Shown in pieces: positions 33,990 through 44,801 of a DNA stretch of 64,000 nt. This stretch comes from Gnetum montanum. Lineage: Eukaryota; Streptophyta; Gnetopsida; Gnetales; Gnetaceae. The notes under the pieces were generated by a model. It saw nothing but the letters and a program-made list of their open reading frames with translations, was not told where the DNA came from and ran no database searches. The stretch is from contig MNCI01033529.1 of assembly GCA_015680685.1 (NCBI GenBank), positions 1,074,636-1,138,635 of the forward strand, given 5' to 3'. Position 1 is the stretch's first letter. Each line of letters starts with the position of its first letter. The position numbers were made by a program, and so were the translations under genes.

Positions 33990-34400
33990 TTAGTTGTGTG
34001 GCTATTGCTTGACCTTTTGTGGAAAATTAAGCGACATAGTGTAAATCAAACTTTGCAATCATTGCTTTCCACCTAGCTAACCTACTTGACTCGTAGATGT
34101 TATTAGTGATGACACGGAGAACATTATCTTTGCAAATGATATAAACCTGATTATGGAAGAGATAATGCCACCATCTCTTTAAAGAGAAGACAAGGGCAAG
34201 ACATGATTTTTCTACATCTTTATATCATTTTTCATGGGCTATTAAAGCATGGCTTAGATAGTATACAGGGATCTCGACCCCATCTTGACATTTTTGACAA
34301 AGCATGGATGCGATGGATGAACTGGAAGTTGCAAGATAGATGTAGAAAGGTTTGTCACTTTGAGGAGGATAAACAGTTGGTAGTTGGGCCAACTCATGTC
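33990..34400 (-). pseudogene. Element A RNase H (Gypsy type)
   Basis: Broken frames give YLSHALIAHEK*YKDVEKSC, LALVFSLKRWWHYLF, YIICKDNVLRVI, SSRLARWKAMIAKFDLHYV and KGQAIATQL. They align in order with the Ty3/Gypsy RNase H tether and catalytic region (YLS..L..AE.NY..IEK, KGQ.IAD.L). At least two stops and a frameshift directly after RT. The first catalytic block is not legible. Confidence 0.75.
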
Positions 34401-35640
34401 ATATGTTCTCAAATGCTTCTTGGCATTGTTGAGTCCATTGGAAATCTACATTCTTTCGTAACAGATGTTGCATGGGACTCAACTTATTCGTCAACCTTTC
34501 GATAAAGCGTCTAATGAATTGCAGCCTACCTTGGAAGCCATGTAGTTTGGTAAGGTTTCTTGGTGGTTGCATATTAGTTATTACTTTAACCTTATTAGGG
34601 TCTACCTGTATCCCTGTTTCAGAAACTAGGAAACCAAGCATTTTTCCTGTTTTAACACCAAAGACACACTTTTTTGGATTGAGCCTAAGGTCATATTTGA
34701 GACAATGTTTAAGCACTAAATCTAGATCTTTTGCATGTTGTTTAGTTGTTTTAGACTTGACTGCTATATCATCAACATAATCATTGAGCAAACTAAGCAT
34801 GTAGTCACTAAATATATATGTCATTGCTCGTTGATATGTACCACCCACATTCTTAAGGCCAAATGGCATCATTGTATAACAAAATGTCCCCCAAGGTGTC
34901 ATAAAAGTTGTTCTAAGTTGATGCTTTGGATTAATTCTTATCTGATTGTAGCCTGAAATCTGTCCATAAAGAATAATAATGCATGCCCAGCAGTCGTGTC
35001 AATAAGTTGATCAATATTGGGCAGGGGAAAGTCATCTTTTATAGTCGCTATGTTGAGGTCACGGAAATCAATACATATGCGTATACTACCGTTCTTCTTG
35101 GGGACTACAACAATGTTTGACACCCAATCGGAATAGTCAATGGCTCGGATGAAACTGGCTTGGTAAAGCTTTGTGATCTCAGCGCGGACTGATAATGCGA
35201 CTTCGGGTCTAACCTTTCGTGCATTTTGTTTTACTGGTTTGATTTTTTCATCAAGGATAATGTTATGTTGGATGATCCGGGGGTCTAGTCCTGGCATGTC
35301 TGTATATGACCATGTGAATGTTTTTACATTGTCATTTAAAACCTGAGTGATGTCACCTACGAGTTGCAGATCTAGTAAGGCACTTAATTTCAAGGTCTTG
35401 GCTTCGTCATTAACCGTGGTAATGGGGATCTCAACCAGAGGATCTTCAGTGATATTGTTAGCTTCCAGGTCTAGAGTTTTGGCTACGTTTTTAGGCCAGT
35501 TTGACGTTTCTTGAGTGGAGGCTATCAAATCGGTATAGGGGGATGGACTTAGATCCAAAGATTCTAGGCGAATTGCTCTTTCTATATCTCCCTATGGTCC
35601 ATTAAGAGACAATTTTAAGAGGATGTTGTGGTTGGCCATG
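34399..35640 (-). pseudogene. Element A reverse transcriptase
   Basis: The 34938-35558 ORF holds the N-terminal part: IIQHNIILDEKIKPVKQNAR, then SNIVVVPKKNGSIRICIDFR and DLNIATIKDDFPLPNIDQLI. After a one-base shift near 34966 (ISGYNQIRIN) the ORF 34399-34902 continues: TPWGTFCYTMMPFGLKN, then the catalytic NDYVDDIAVKS at about 34782-34750, KKCVFGVKTGKMLGFLVSE and GRLQFIRRFIERL. The active-site YVDD is intact. The start is unclear; MANHNILLKLSLNGP near 35638 with an early TAG is the likely beginning of the RT exon or frame. RT copies element RNA to cDNA in the particle. Confidence 0.93.
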
Positions 35641-36300
35641 ATACTCGCTCTTGCCAATTAAAACAGGAGTGAAATAAGAGACACTCCCTCAGTAAGAGAG
35701 TTACAAAGTGTAAACGAATATAGGATAACTAGTTTGGTGGAATGTATAAAGACTGATGTAATGGCCTAAATTTTAATTATGGTATAAAATGGTTGCATCA
35801 TTATCTTTATGTTTCATGTAAATGTTTTTGTCATTTTTCATGTTTTTTATTGTTTTTATTTCTTTTCTAGAGTATATGTGTGCAACTAAATGTAACATAA
35901 ATTTCTAAAGCGTAAAGCAAGATGTAAGGTAAATACTTGAAAAAGAAAGTAACGACTATGCAAGAATCTAAATCGTAACTTGTAACCTGTAAGCGAAAAT
36001 TTTAATGTAAGATGATGAGAGTTTGTAAATTTGTAACTTGTTGGCTCTAGTTTAAAGCCATTTCAGGCTTGGTACATCAGTTTAAAGTCTTGATGGACTA
36101 TTGCATCCATTGTTAAAGAAAGGATTACCAGTTTTATGCCATGGTGGACCAAAGGTAATAATGTTTTCAAGAAGTTTTAAATGGAACCGGCCATTTCTGA
36201 CCGTGGCTAGTTTAATGTCATTGCGGACGTGTTGTAGTTTAATGTCATTTCGGATAGTTCATAGTTTAATGTCATTTTGGACAGTTCGTATCATTCGTTC
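35641..36300 (-). other. Protease-RT spacer of element A, with TTAAACTA repeats
   Basis: No coding similarity between the end of the protease frame (stop near 36310) and RT. The first 260 bases (36300-36040, minus) are units such as GTCCGAAATGACATTAAACTA. The rest is AT-rich, with TTTCGCTTACAGGTTACAAG near 35990 and a T-rich stretch ahead of RT. Ogre elements carry an intron exactly between protease and RT, so this may be its remnant; the splice sites are not proven. Confidence 0.6.
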
Positions 36301-36310
36301 TAGTTGTTGA

Positions 36311-37071
36311 GTTGCCTCTTGATCTTTTGTAACTTAACGTGTGGTGCTGGGTGTATGGGTATGATCCTATATTCACCTTCCCCTTCATCAGTGATGTCAA
36401 AGGGTAGTTCTGACCAAATGATATTAGCAGGAATGGCTCCTATGTCTGTGTCTTCTTATGTTTCTTCAGTACTAGTTGGGTTGTGAATCAATGTTGGGTT
36501 CACGTTTTGATGTATGTCCATGGTTTCTTGTTTAGGCTTAATGAACTCAATTTCTGACCCTTGATCTACCTCAAGGTATGAGGAAATGATTGATGATGTT
36601 GTATCCCCATGTATGATGATCTCACCATCCTCGTAAGGTAGATGTATCTCCTGATGGATTGGTGAAGATACAACTTTAAGTTGAGCTAGCCAAGGACATC
36701 CTAGGATTAGATTAAACCCTGGCATTCCATCAACCACTATGAATTTAGCTGATGTAGGGAATTGGTCTCCGGAAGGTAACCATGCCTTTTACTCCCACAC
36801 GGGAACCACTGAAGGATCTCAAGAAAGAGGTTGTTGTAGGATGTATTTGTTCAGTGAGTCCTAGTTTTTCAATGATGGAAAAAGGTATTACATTTGTTGC
36901 TGCACCATCATCAACATGCACCATACGTATTTTGAAATGATCAACCTGTATTGTTATGAACATAGGGGCTGTGGTGATTTCCCTTGTTTTCTCATCTAGC
37001 TTAATGTCCTTAACATGGAATTCTAAGGATGTGGTCTTAAATGGATGGTTCATTTGCAGGAAGATCCTCAC
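36311..37071 (-). pseudogene. Element A aspartic protease
   Basis: The 36745-37071 ORF has VKDIKLDEKTREIT, then RMVHVDDGAATNVIPFSIIE (active-site loop, DDGA) and LRSFSGSRVGVKG. After a frameshift near 36775 the 36456-36737 ORF gives MVDGMPGFNLILGCPWLAQL, PIHQEIHLPYEDGEIIIHG and an acidic tail that ends in a frame reading HPAPHVKLQKIKRQLNN. Retropepsin-like enzyme that cleaves the Gag-Pol precursor. Another frameshift separates it from gag at about 37045. Confidence 0.85.
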
Positions 37072-39985
37072 TAACAGGAATTGAAGTTAGCATCTGTACG
37101 AGAGCCTCTCGATGTACTGGTGAATTCATTACTAGGTCATACAAACTTAAAGAAGTATTCTTTTGTTTTAAGGCTTGTGTGACATGGGTCAACGCATTGG
37201 CTAGGTCTTTTCCATTTGGGACATTCTTATCTGTAGAAATTTGGTCCATTTGACCTAGCATTCGTATTTCTCATGGAGGGGTTTTTACGTTAGTAGCTGA
37301 GAATGTTGGGTTTGGGATATGACTTGTACTAGGCTCATTAACTAATGAACTAATGGGAACTGTGCTTAGCGGTGTAGGCTTTGGCAGTCCTAATTCATGT
37401 CCATGGTTTTCTCTCTCCATGCGCTCTCTTTTTTCTTTTTCCAAGCGCTCTCTTATTAGCCTATCAGCAAGACGTTCTCGCAAAGGTTGTCGAGAAGTGG
37501 AGGTGGGTTGTGTGCCAGGGTGTTTTGGCACCCAGACCANNNNNNNNNNNNNNNNNNNNNNNNNNNNNNNNNNNNNNNNNNNNNNNNNNNNNNNNNNNNN
37601 NNNNNNNNNNNNNNNNNNNNNNNNNNNNNNNNNNNNNNNNNNNNNNNNNNNNNNNNNNNNNNNNNNNNNNNNNNNNNNNNNNNNNNNNNNNNNNNNNNNN
37701 NNNNNNNNNNNNNNNNNNNNNNNNNNNNNNNNNNNNNNNNNNNNNNNNNNNNNNNNNNNNNNNNNNNNNNNNNNNNNNNNNNNNNNNNNNNNNNNNNNNN
37801 NNNNNNNNNNNNNNNNNNNNNNNNNNNNNNNNNNNNNNNNNNNNNNNNNNNNNNNNNNNNNNNNNNNNNNNNNNNNNNNNNNNNNNNNNNNNNNNNNNNN
37901 NNNNNNNNNNNNNNNNNNNNNNNNNNNNNNNNNNNNNNNNNNNNNNNNNNNNNNNNNNNNNNNNNNNNNNNNNNNNNNNNNNNNNNNNNNNNNNNNNNNN
38001 NNNNNNNNNNNNNNNNNNNNNNNNNNNNNNNNNNNNNNNNNNNNNNNNNNNNNNNNNNNNNNNNNNNNNNNNNNNNNNNNNNNNNNNNNNNNNNNNNNNN
38101 NNNNNNNNNNNNNNNNNNNNNNNNNNNNNNNNNNNNNNNNNNNNNNNNNNNNNNNNNNNNNNNNNNNNNNNNNNNNNNNNNNNNNNNNNNNNNNNNNNNN
38201 NNNNNNNNNNNNNNNNNNNNNNNNNNNNNNNNNNNNNNNNNNNNNNNNNNNNNNNNNNNNNNNNNNNNNNNNNNNNNNNNNNNNNNNNNNNNNNNNNNNN
38301 NNNNNNNNNNNNNNNNNNNNNNNNNNNNNNNNNNNNNNNNNNNNNNNNNNNNNNNNNNNNNNNNNNNNNNNNNNNNNNNNNNNNNNNNNNNNNNNNNNNN
38401 NTGGGTCATTACTTGTTTGTGCCGCTTCTTCTATGTCTTTGATTTGTATGAATGCTTGGCTCAATGTGTAGGCTTTCAGGTAGTAAAGTTTTGATTTAAT
38501 AAAGTCATTCACCGCTGATTTGAGGATAGTGAGTAAATATGTTTCGGGGATAGGTTCGTGAAGTTCGTTTAAGGTTGCACTCCACCTTTGGATAAATTTC
38601 TGTGCTGGCTCTAAAGGCGCTTGTTTAATTTGAATCAAGCTATCTAATGTGGCTTTTGGTTTCAAATTGTACTTGAAACAGGTGAAAAACTGATGCAGCA
38701 AATTCTCTAAAGAAGATATGGAGCTACGAGGTAAAGATCAGTACCAGTCTAAGGCTTTTCCAGTTAAGGACATTGCAAACACTTGCAAAATTACATGGGG
38801 CCATGCTTGAAGTAAAAGGCTTTCAGTTCTAAATGTCACTAGGTGGGCATTTGGGTCCCCTTCTCCATTGTAATTGGTCAGTTGAGGTAATGAGACTCTT
38901 TTTGGCAAGGTTAAGGGTGGAACTGAGGGGTCAATTGGGTCATCTTTATAGAAATCTAGTACCTTGACTTCCTCATTGTTGAAAGTTCCAAGGTGTTTTA
39001 ATTCTTCTGCCAATGAATGCATCATTTTTTGTGTGTTTTCCCATTCTTGCCCGGTAGGCAAACCAATGGATTGAGTTGATTGTGGATGATAATGGTTTAG
39101 CTGTTGTATTGTATGTTGAAAAGTAGGTTGTTGGGCTAACATTTGTTGTGGTGGGATGGTATTCGGGACTAAGACTACTAGTGGAACCCATTACCCAACC
39201 ACATGTTGTGAGGCAACACCTTGAATATGTTGGGTAGGAGTAATCAATGGTGCCCTATGAATTTGCATTTGGGGTATGTAATGGGTGGATGTGGAAGCTG
39301 GTATGACTAACGGTATTCCAATTACTTGAGGTTGGAGGATTGACCTTGCGTTGGTTTGGGGGAGTTGTTGGGACTGCACTGGTGGAGGAATGATGGAAGT
39401 GGATGCATCAGAGTGAATGTTATTGAGCACGGGGAAGATAGGGATTGAATGGGAAACAAGTGCTTGAATGTTTGTGGATAAAGAAGGAAACATAGTTTCT
39501 TCTAGGAAAGGATGGGATAATAGGTTTGTGTGGGCATGGGGGCTAATAGTATGGTATGATTCTCCATGTTCAGATTGGGCTGCAAAGTCATCTTCTTCAT
39601 CTTGAGGCTCTATGGGAGGTAGTTGTAAGAATTGACTTCTAGTCATAAGAAGTTGGGATATGAGTTTCTGATGGTTTTTAGGTAGTGGGATTATGTCAAA
39701 AGCTGAAGGGATAAACTCACGTCCTCCTTTATGGATGAATTCATATTCTCGCTTAGCTTCCCTCTCTATATGATCAATGGATAGGTTGGCTTGGATCTTG
39801 ACATAGATAAAATTATATTGTTCGAGTGTAAGAGTTGTGTGAATAGGGACTTTGCCTTGTAGCCTGAGGGATTGGCGTGTAGGGCCTTGAGAATTTATGT
39901 GTTCAATAACGGTTATAGATTCCATAGTAGTCACAGGGTTTGAAGCAATTGGTAGTGTTACTGGGTTGACTTGGGAAGATTCCAT
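37037..39985 (-). pseudogene. Element A gag (with assembly gap)
   Basis: The open frame begins at 40054, but MESSQ at 39985 aligns with the B start, so that ATG is preferred. Order: YNFIYVKIQANLSIDHIERE and GREFIPSAFDIIPLPKNHQK; stop TAA at 39188; VKVLDFYKDDPIDPSVPPLT, LPQLTNYNGEGDPNAHLV and MSLTGKALDWY; TAG near 38735; KYNLKPKATLDS and KSKLYYLKAYTLSQAF. Then an 862-base N gap hides the zinc-knuckle and VKVPP-repeat region. After it come a strongly charged helix (ERLADRLIRERLEKEKRERM) and LGLPKPTPLSTVPIS, a TGA, then SLSLYDLVMNSPVHREALVQ. Capsid protein precursor; the best-preserved gag in the window. Confidence 0.9.
37540..38401. other. Assembly gap (862 N)
   Basis: Unknown bases inside gag of element A. 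Long X-filled frames across it carry no information. Confidence 0.99.
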
Positions 39986-40129
39986 GATAAATGTGAATGG
40001 ACTGGGATAGACGAATGGAGTTGGATTGTAAGCAATTGTAGTGTGGGGTGACACAAGCTTAGTGCGATCAAATGGGCAAGATGGATGAGTTTTGATAGAT
40101 AGTGAGATTTTTAATCAATAACAAGAAAG

Positions 40130-40148
40130 GGCCCTCCTTCTAGCGCCA
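40130..40148 (-). promoter_or_regulatory. Primer binding site of element A
   Basis: Minus strand TGGCGCTAGAAGGAGGGCC, 5 bases after the LTR end (..CAGTACA). Best-preserved copy of the family PBS. The cognate tRNA was not identified. Confidence 0.85.
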
Positions 40149-40153
40149 AAAAC

Positions 40154-41754
40154 TGTACTGACCTAAATCGTCGGTGTGAGGCTGGAATGGAAACAGACAC
40201 CAAAAGATTGTTGGGCAGCCATAGCTGACCCTGCCTTCGCTTGAGGGCAAGCTGGAAAATGGAACAAAGGTAGAGTGCCTTGGATGGTTTGCACGCAAAT
40301 CAAACAAGGACTTCCCCGAGCGTAAGCTACGGCTAGCGCTGGGGTTATCGTGAAAGATGTAAATGGGATGTAAACGGAATGCAAACAGTGACACAAAATG
40401 TAAACAGAGCGTACTGAATTATAAATAAAGCATAAATAGAATTAAACAATGTAAGTGGAAGGCAATGAACTATATTGTATTGTTTAATAAAAATGTATGC
40501 ACCGGTCGAAGTGTAGCTGCACGTGTGGATGACAGGTCAAGCACTAAGCCCCGGGATGATGTCTAAAGTGATGATGCGATAATGTGATGTGATGAACATG
40601 AGAAATGCTTGGATGCCAATAGTTAGATGTGCCAAGCACCCAAGGATTGCTAGTTCTGTAATTTCTCAGAATTGCCAATGTCTCTAATTTTTTCCTCCAA
40701 TTGCCCCCCTGATTTATGTGAATTGACAGGGTATTTATAGGGTTGGGCCGTGCTTCGACACAGAATTTCAGAATGGAATCAATGGCTGAGAGATGAGAGG
40801 AAAGTGGATCTAGTAACATGTGTCCAATGGATAGTTGTGCTTGGGTTGGATGCGTGCTGGCGAGAGTTGGATGTGTGTTGGACAGTTGTGCACGAGTTGG
40901 ATGTGTGTTGGCAAGCTACATTCTTGACCAGGTACATTGCGTTTTACAATTTATGGGTTATTCAAGCCCATGAAAGTACATTTAATTTAAACATGAGGGC
41001 CTAATGTGCCCACATATGTCGATTTACAATGAAATATACAACAAGAGAAATTTTACCCCTATTTGCATGAAACTTCTTTGTTTCTAAGTCTTTCTAAAAT
41101 TTTCTGGAATGTTCTAAAAGTTGCTAATGCTGGTAATTCTCTGCCATTTTCTGAAATATTTCTGGAATTTTCTGAAACTTCGATGAATAGTGTTCGCGCG
41201 ATGAATAGTGTTTTACGCAGTGAATAGTATTCACGTGATGAATAGTATTTTACGCTGTGAATAGTGTTTACGCATCTTACGCTCTGTAGTGTAAGAAAAT
41301 GTAGCCGCAGCGTAATCAACCGAAAACACCTCTTTTAAGGCTTGAATTTTGATTTTCCAGAAGCTGCTGATGTTGAGGATCTTTTGCCATTTTCTGAAAC
41401 TTTTTTGGAATTTTTTGAAACTTCGATGAATAGTATTTTATGTAGTGAATAGTGTTCATGCGATGAATAGTGTTTTACGCAGTGAATAGTATTCACACGA
41501 TGAATAGTGTTTTACGCGTCCTTACGCTCTATAGCGTAATAAAATGTAGCCGTAGCATAATTAACCGAAAACACCTCATTTAAGGCCCAAATCTTGATTT
41601 TTTGATGGCTGGAAGCTGCTAGGGACCTTAGCGAAGGTCACGAGGGTCCTTGTGCTTGATTTCAGCCTGTTTTGACTTAGTTTTAGGGCCCCAAACATTG
41701 GTGACGCTGATCCTTACGTTTTGCAGCACAAGCACATTGTACTTAGCAAAAATT
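40154..41754 (-). mobile_element. 5' LTR of element A, truncated
   Basis: Matches the 3' LTR from ..GGTCAGTACA (40154) back to AATTTTTGCTAAGTACAATG (about 41735-41754). The first about 160 bases of the U3 (as at 30533-30693) are absent and C gag sequence follows directly. TATA on minus at 40732-40739. The minisatellite arrays at 41181-41275 and 41425-41520 are shorter than in the 3' LTR. Confidence 0.87.
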
Positions 41755-43500
41755 CAGGTATAACACACTTTAGCCAACTTGTAACACACTTTAGGTATAA
41801 CCTGAAACCAGAAGCAATCCTTGACAAGCTCATGTAGGTCATGCAAGGATCCCTAGAGCTCATGCCCAAGTTTATCCAACGTTGGAGCATCACATTGAAA
41901 AAAATGCACAAGACAATTACAAAGAATCACCTCTTGGCCATCTTCAAGGATGTAGTTAATGAATTTATCAAGTCAAAACTATTCTAGCTAGTCCCAAAGT
42001 CTCTTAGCCAAGCCTTTGCCCAAACGAAGGGCATAGAGGATGTAGCACAAGTAAGCAACGATCTGACCTGTGTGGCTTATAGAAACCAACATGTGCACAT
42101 CAAAAACACAACAGTGGCAACCATAGCCACAACTACCAAAGTAACCAATCAGGGCCCAATGGCTAAGCAACCTAAGACCCCAGCTCACAAAGTTTCCAAC
42201 TTTGGTGCCAACCTACCTACATCGGCAGGGGCCATAATGCAAGCCACTCCAAGGTCCAACTTTGAGTGCAAGGATTGCTCAAGGTCTACCCCATTGTCAG
42301 TGAAATCCTCTGAGCTACTGGAGTAACTTCTAAAAACTAGGTGAATTCAATACAAACATGTATCAGAGATTGCCCACCAAAAACATGACATGTACTACTA
42401 ACTACTAAGGAACCCCACCTCAGCAGTACCAAATGAGCCCCTAGTCCCGAATGAATTTCAACTAGACCAATTTTGTCACTACCACCAGATGTTTAATCAC
42501 AACATAGACAACTATCAGGCTTTGTAGGATGACCAGCAAAGAATGATAAAAAGGGGCCAACTTGTGCTCGACACAATGAGCCAATCCAATGCAAATGATT
42601 CCCCCTACGTCATAAACTTCATTATCATAGAAGGCAAGTCTAAACTTATGTAGCAACATTTTATGATCTAAGTATCTCCTAGAAAGTTAAGGATTCCATC
42701 GACCTCCACAAGTAAGAGGCCTCCTTTTGTGATCAAAGTACCATCTCGGGCATCCATAACACCCTTCATGATTAGGGTCATATAGCCTCCATCTACTAAG
42801 ATGTTAAATTGGCAAAACCTGTATGCTAATATGTTAAACTGACATGATGTTGCACCTACAGCTACTAAATAACCCTTTGTCATCAAGGTGCCAGAACAAG
42901 CTGGCCTTGTAGTGACAACTCCTAAATAGCCACCGTTTGTGATTAGGGTGTGAAAACGTGATGGCTCATCACCTACATGAAACCCAATAATGGACAACAT
43001 TTCAATCTCTTCTCCTTGAAGATCCAACTCCACTAGAAACCTAGGTAGGACTACCAATTGACAATGCAAGAGGTTGAATGAATGTCTTGCAACCCCCACA
43101 ACTGAAGTAAATGCCATAACTAGCAAGCTACAATTGAATACTAGGACCCAAGGCCAGAAAACCCATGCCCAAGTCCCCTCCACAAGAGATCCATCTCTCA
43201 ATCCATATGAAGGAGGTCAAGGCCAACATAATGATCACTGACAAGGACTTTGCAGCTGCACTAGCCTAGGTGAACCAAATGCTCAAGCAGGAGAACACAA
43301 CGCTGAGCTTGTATGACCTAGTCATGACCTCATCTGCTCACCACCAAGTGTTGGCCTCCATTTATATTATGAAGGACATCCCTATAGATGAGAACATGAT
43401 CCTTGTGGTGATCTTGCCTTCTACATAACATGAATTCAGTTCAACATCCCTATCCTTTCATGATGAAGTAGTCAAGGCCAACCCTAGATGAGGAAAGGTC
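41755..43500 (+). pseudogene. Element C gag, continued after element A
   Basis: Fragmented frames match A and D gag: LQGSLELMPKFIQRW, KSKLF*LVPKSLSQAFAQ and TKGIEDVAQVSNDLTCVAYR (41970-42080), a zinc-knuckle remnant (CHYHQMFNHNIDNYQAL, about 42474-42525), the VKVPP-like repeats with TTAAATTGGC motifs (42650-42960) and LSLYDLVMTSSAHHQVLASI near 43305. Compared with D, about 1 kb of gag between 28749 and here is missing, lost with the end of the A LTR. Dozens of stops. Confidence 0.75.
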
Positions 43501-44220
43501 ACAATAACTTCATTGTCAATTAGCATATGCATTGGATAGTGCAACATCTATAAGATGCACATTAATGATAGTGTGATAACAAGCATAGTTTTCTACTTTG
43601 TCATTAACAAGCTAGGCTTGATAGACAAGATTAGGCCTACCAAAACCGTGTGTTTAAAATCCTTTAATGTATCATGCAACACCATCAGGGGTACAATCAA
43701 CATTGCCTTCATGGGAGGGGAGCAGTTCCCCACCTCCATAGACTTCATAATTATAGAGGAGATGCCAGGCTTCAACCTAATCCTAGGCTAGCCTTGGCTT
43801 GCTCAACTATGGACCATCTCCACCCCAATCCATCAAGAAATCCACATTCCATAAAAAGGTGGTCAAGTTATCATCCATGGTGATAACATCTTCTCTTCAA
43901 CTACCCACAACATAGACATGGAGCAAATGGAGCAAGTGTTAGAGGTGGACTTTCTTGGTGGTACACCTACGACAACCAATGTAATGGCTAAGGCTAAAAC
44001 ACCCCAACAAGTGATTGAAGCCAGTAGCCCCCTAGAGGATCCTAAGCCTTGTGTGTTCCCTAATCCATGCCTAATTAGGAAGAAACTACATGACCAAGAC
44101 TTTCCCTTGGCCAAAAATGTGTTAGGTGTCTGCTTAACCCTTACCTCTATGTGCCATGGATTTTTGGTTTTCTCTTGCATTGCATTTGTTCATGCATTTA
44201 CATTTTACCTGGCTACTTAG
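43501..44220 (+). pseudogene. Element C protease (decayed)
   Basis: The 43555-43791 ORF gives MHINDSVITSIVFYFVINKL, aligned with VYVDDGATTNIVLYSIINKL of B; the active-site DDGA is changed to NDSV. Then CLKSFNVSCNTIRGTINIAF and IIEEMPGFNLILG*PWLAQL follow, then PIHQEIHIP. The 43918-44220 ORF continues the acidic/basic tail (DPKPCVFPNPCLIRKKLHDQ) and ends in a hydrophobic stretch. Same arrangement as B. Confidence 0.78.
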
Positions 44221-44354
44221 TTTACACACTACTTCACCTTGTTTATGCATTTCTACTTTGTTTATGCATCAATCCACTTAGCCTATGCATTGCATTTGAA
44301 AAACATCAAAAACACATAAAAATCCAAAAAAAAAATTCATAAAACTACAAAAAC

Positions 44355-44796
44355 ACGTGGCCCAAAAAGGCCTTAAACTAGCAATCCCCCCATGGCCCAA
44401 AAAGGCTTTAAACTAGCATTGTGACCTATCATGGCCTTAAACTAGAAACATTCCCTGTGGCCCGTCATGGCCTTAAATTGGCAACATACGGCCTGCCATG
44501 GCACTAAAACTAGCAACATATGACCTGAAATGACCTTAAACTAATAAAACACATGGCCCAAAATGACCTTAAACTATCATTGTGACTCATAATGGTCCAA
44601 AACTATCACTTTTCACATTGCTTTTCTTTCACTTGTGCATAGTAACCTTGTTACATAGTTACTGCTTGATGTTGCTTTTCTAGTTGATTTTTACAAGATC
44701 TTGTAGGCACATAAAATGGCTATGCATGTAGCTCCATACCTCACTGAAGCAAGGTAAGCACATAGCTAGTCTACCATGATGCTAAAACTGGCACAA
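44355..44796. repeat. GGCCCAAAAAGGCCTTAAAC array, element C (left of E)
   Basis: About eight units of the form GGCCCAAAAAGGCCTTAAAC then TAGCAACAT lie at 44360-44600, diverging to CATGGCCTTAAACT and CATGATGCTAAAACTGGC. A T-rich splice-acceptor-like stretch (about 44680) matches B near 24060. The array is split by element E and resumes at 59189. Confidence 0.85.
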
Positions 44797-44801
44797 CCAT
44801 C

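Larger units (their letters stand above)
28750..41754 (-). mobile_element. Element A: Tat/Ogre-like Ty3/Gypsy element, 5' LTR truncated
   Basis: Read leftward: 5' LTR 41754-40154 (incomplete), PBS 40148-40130, gag, protease, spacer with repeats, RT, RNase H, archaeal-type RNase H, integrase, repeat and T-rich region, PPT, 3' LTR 30693-28750. The domain order RT-RH-IN is Ty3/Gypsy. The second RNase H and the long pro-RT spacer point to the Tat lineage (which includes Ogre). It is inactive: stops and frameshifts occur in gag, protease, RT, RNase H and integrase. About 160 bp of the 5' LTR start is missing at 41754. It was inserted in the gag of C. Confidence 0.88.

Noticed and set aside
37353-38494. 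Several long ORFs on both strands across 37540-38401
   Set aside because: Filled with N; only the minus frame of A gag is supported on both sides.
43501-44220. RT or integrase remnants in C, B or E
   Set aside because: No YVDD, HHCC or DDE-context motif could be found in any frame between their proteases and 3' LTRs.
44151-44342. Hydrophobic segment after C protease as an env-like membrane protein
   Set aside because: Short, lies in decayed sequence and runs into the repeat array; B has only a non-matching hydrophobic stretch there.
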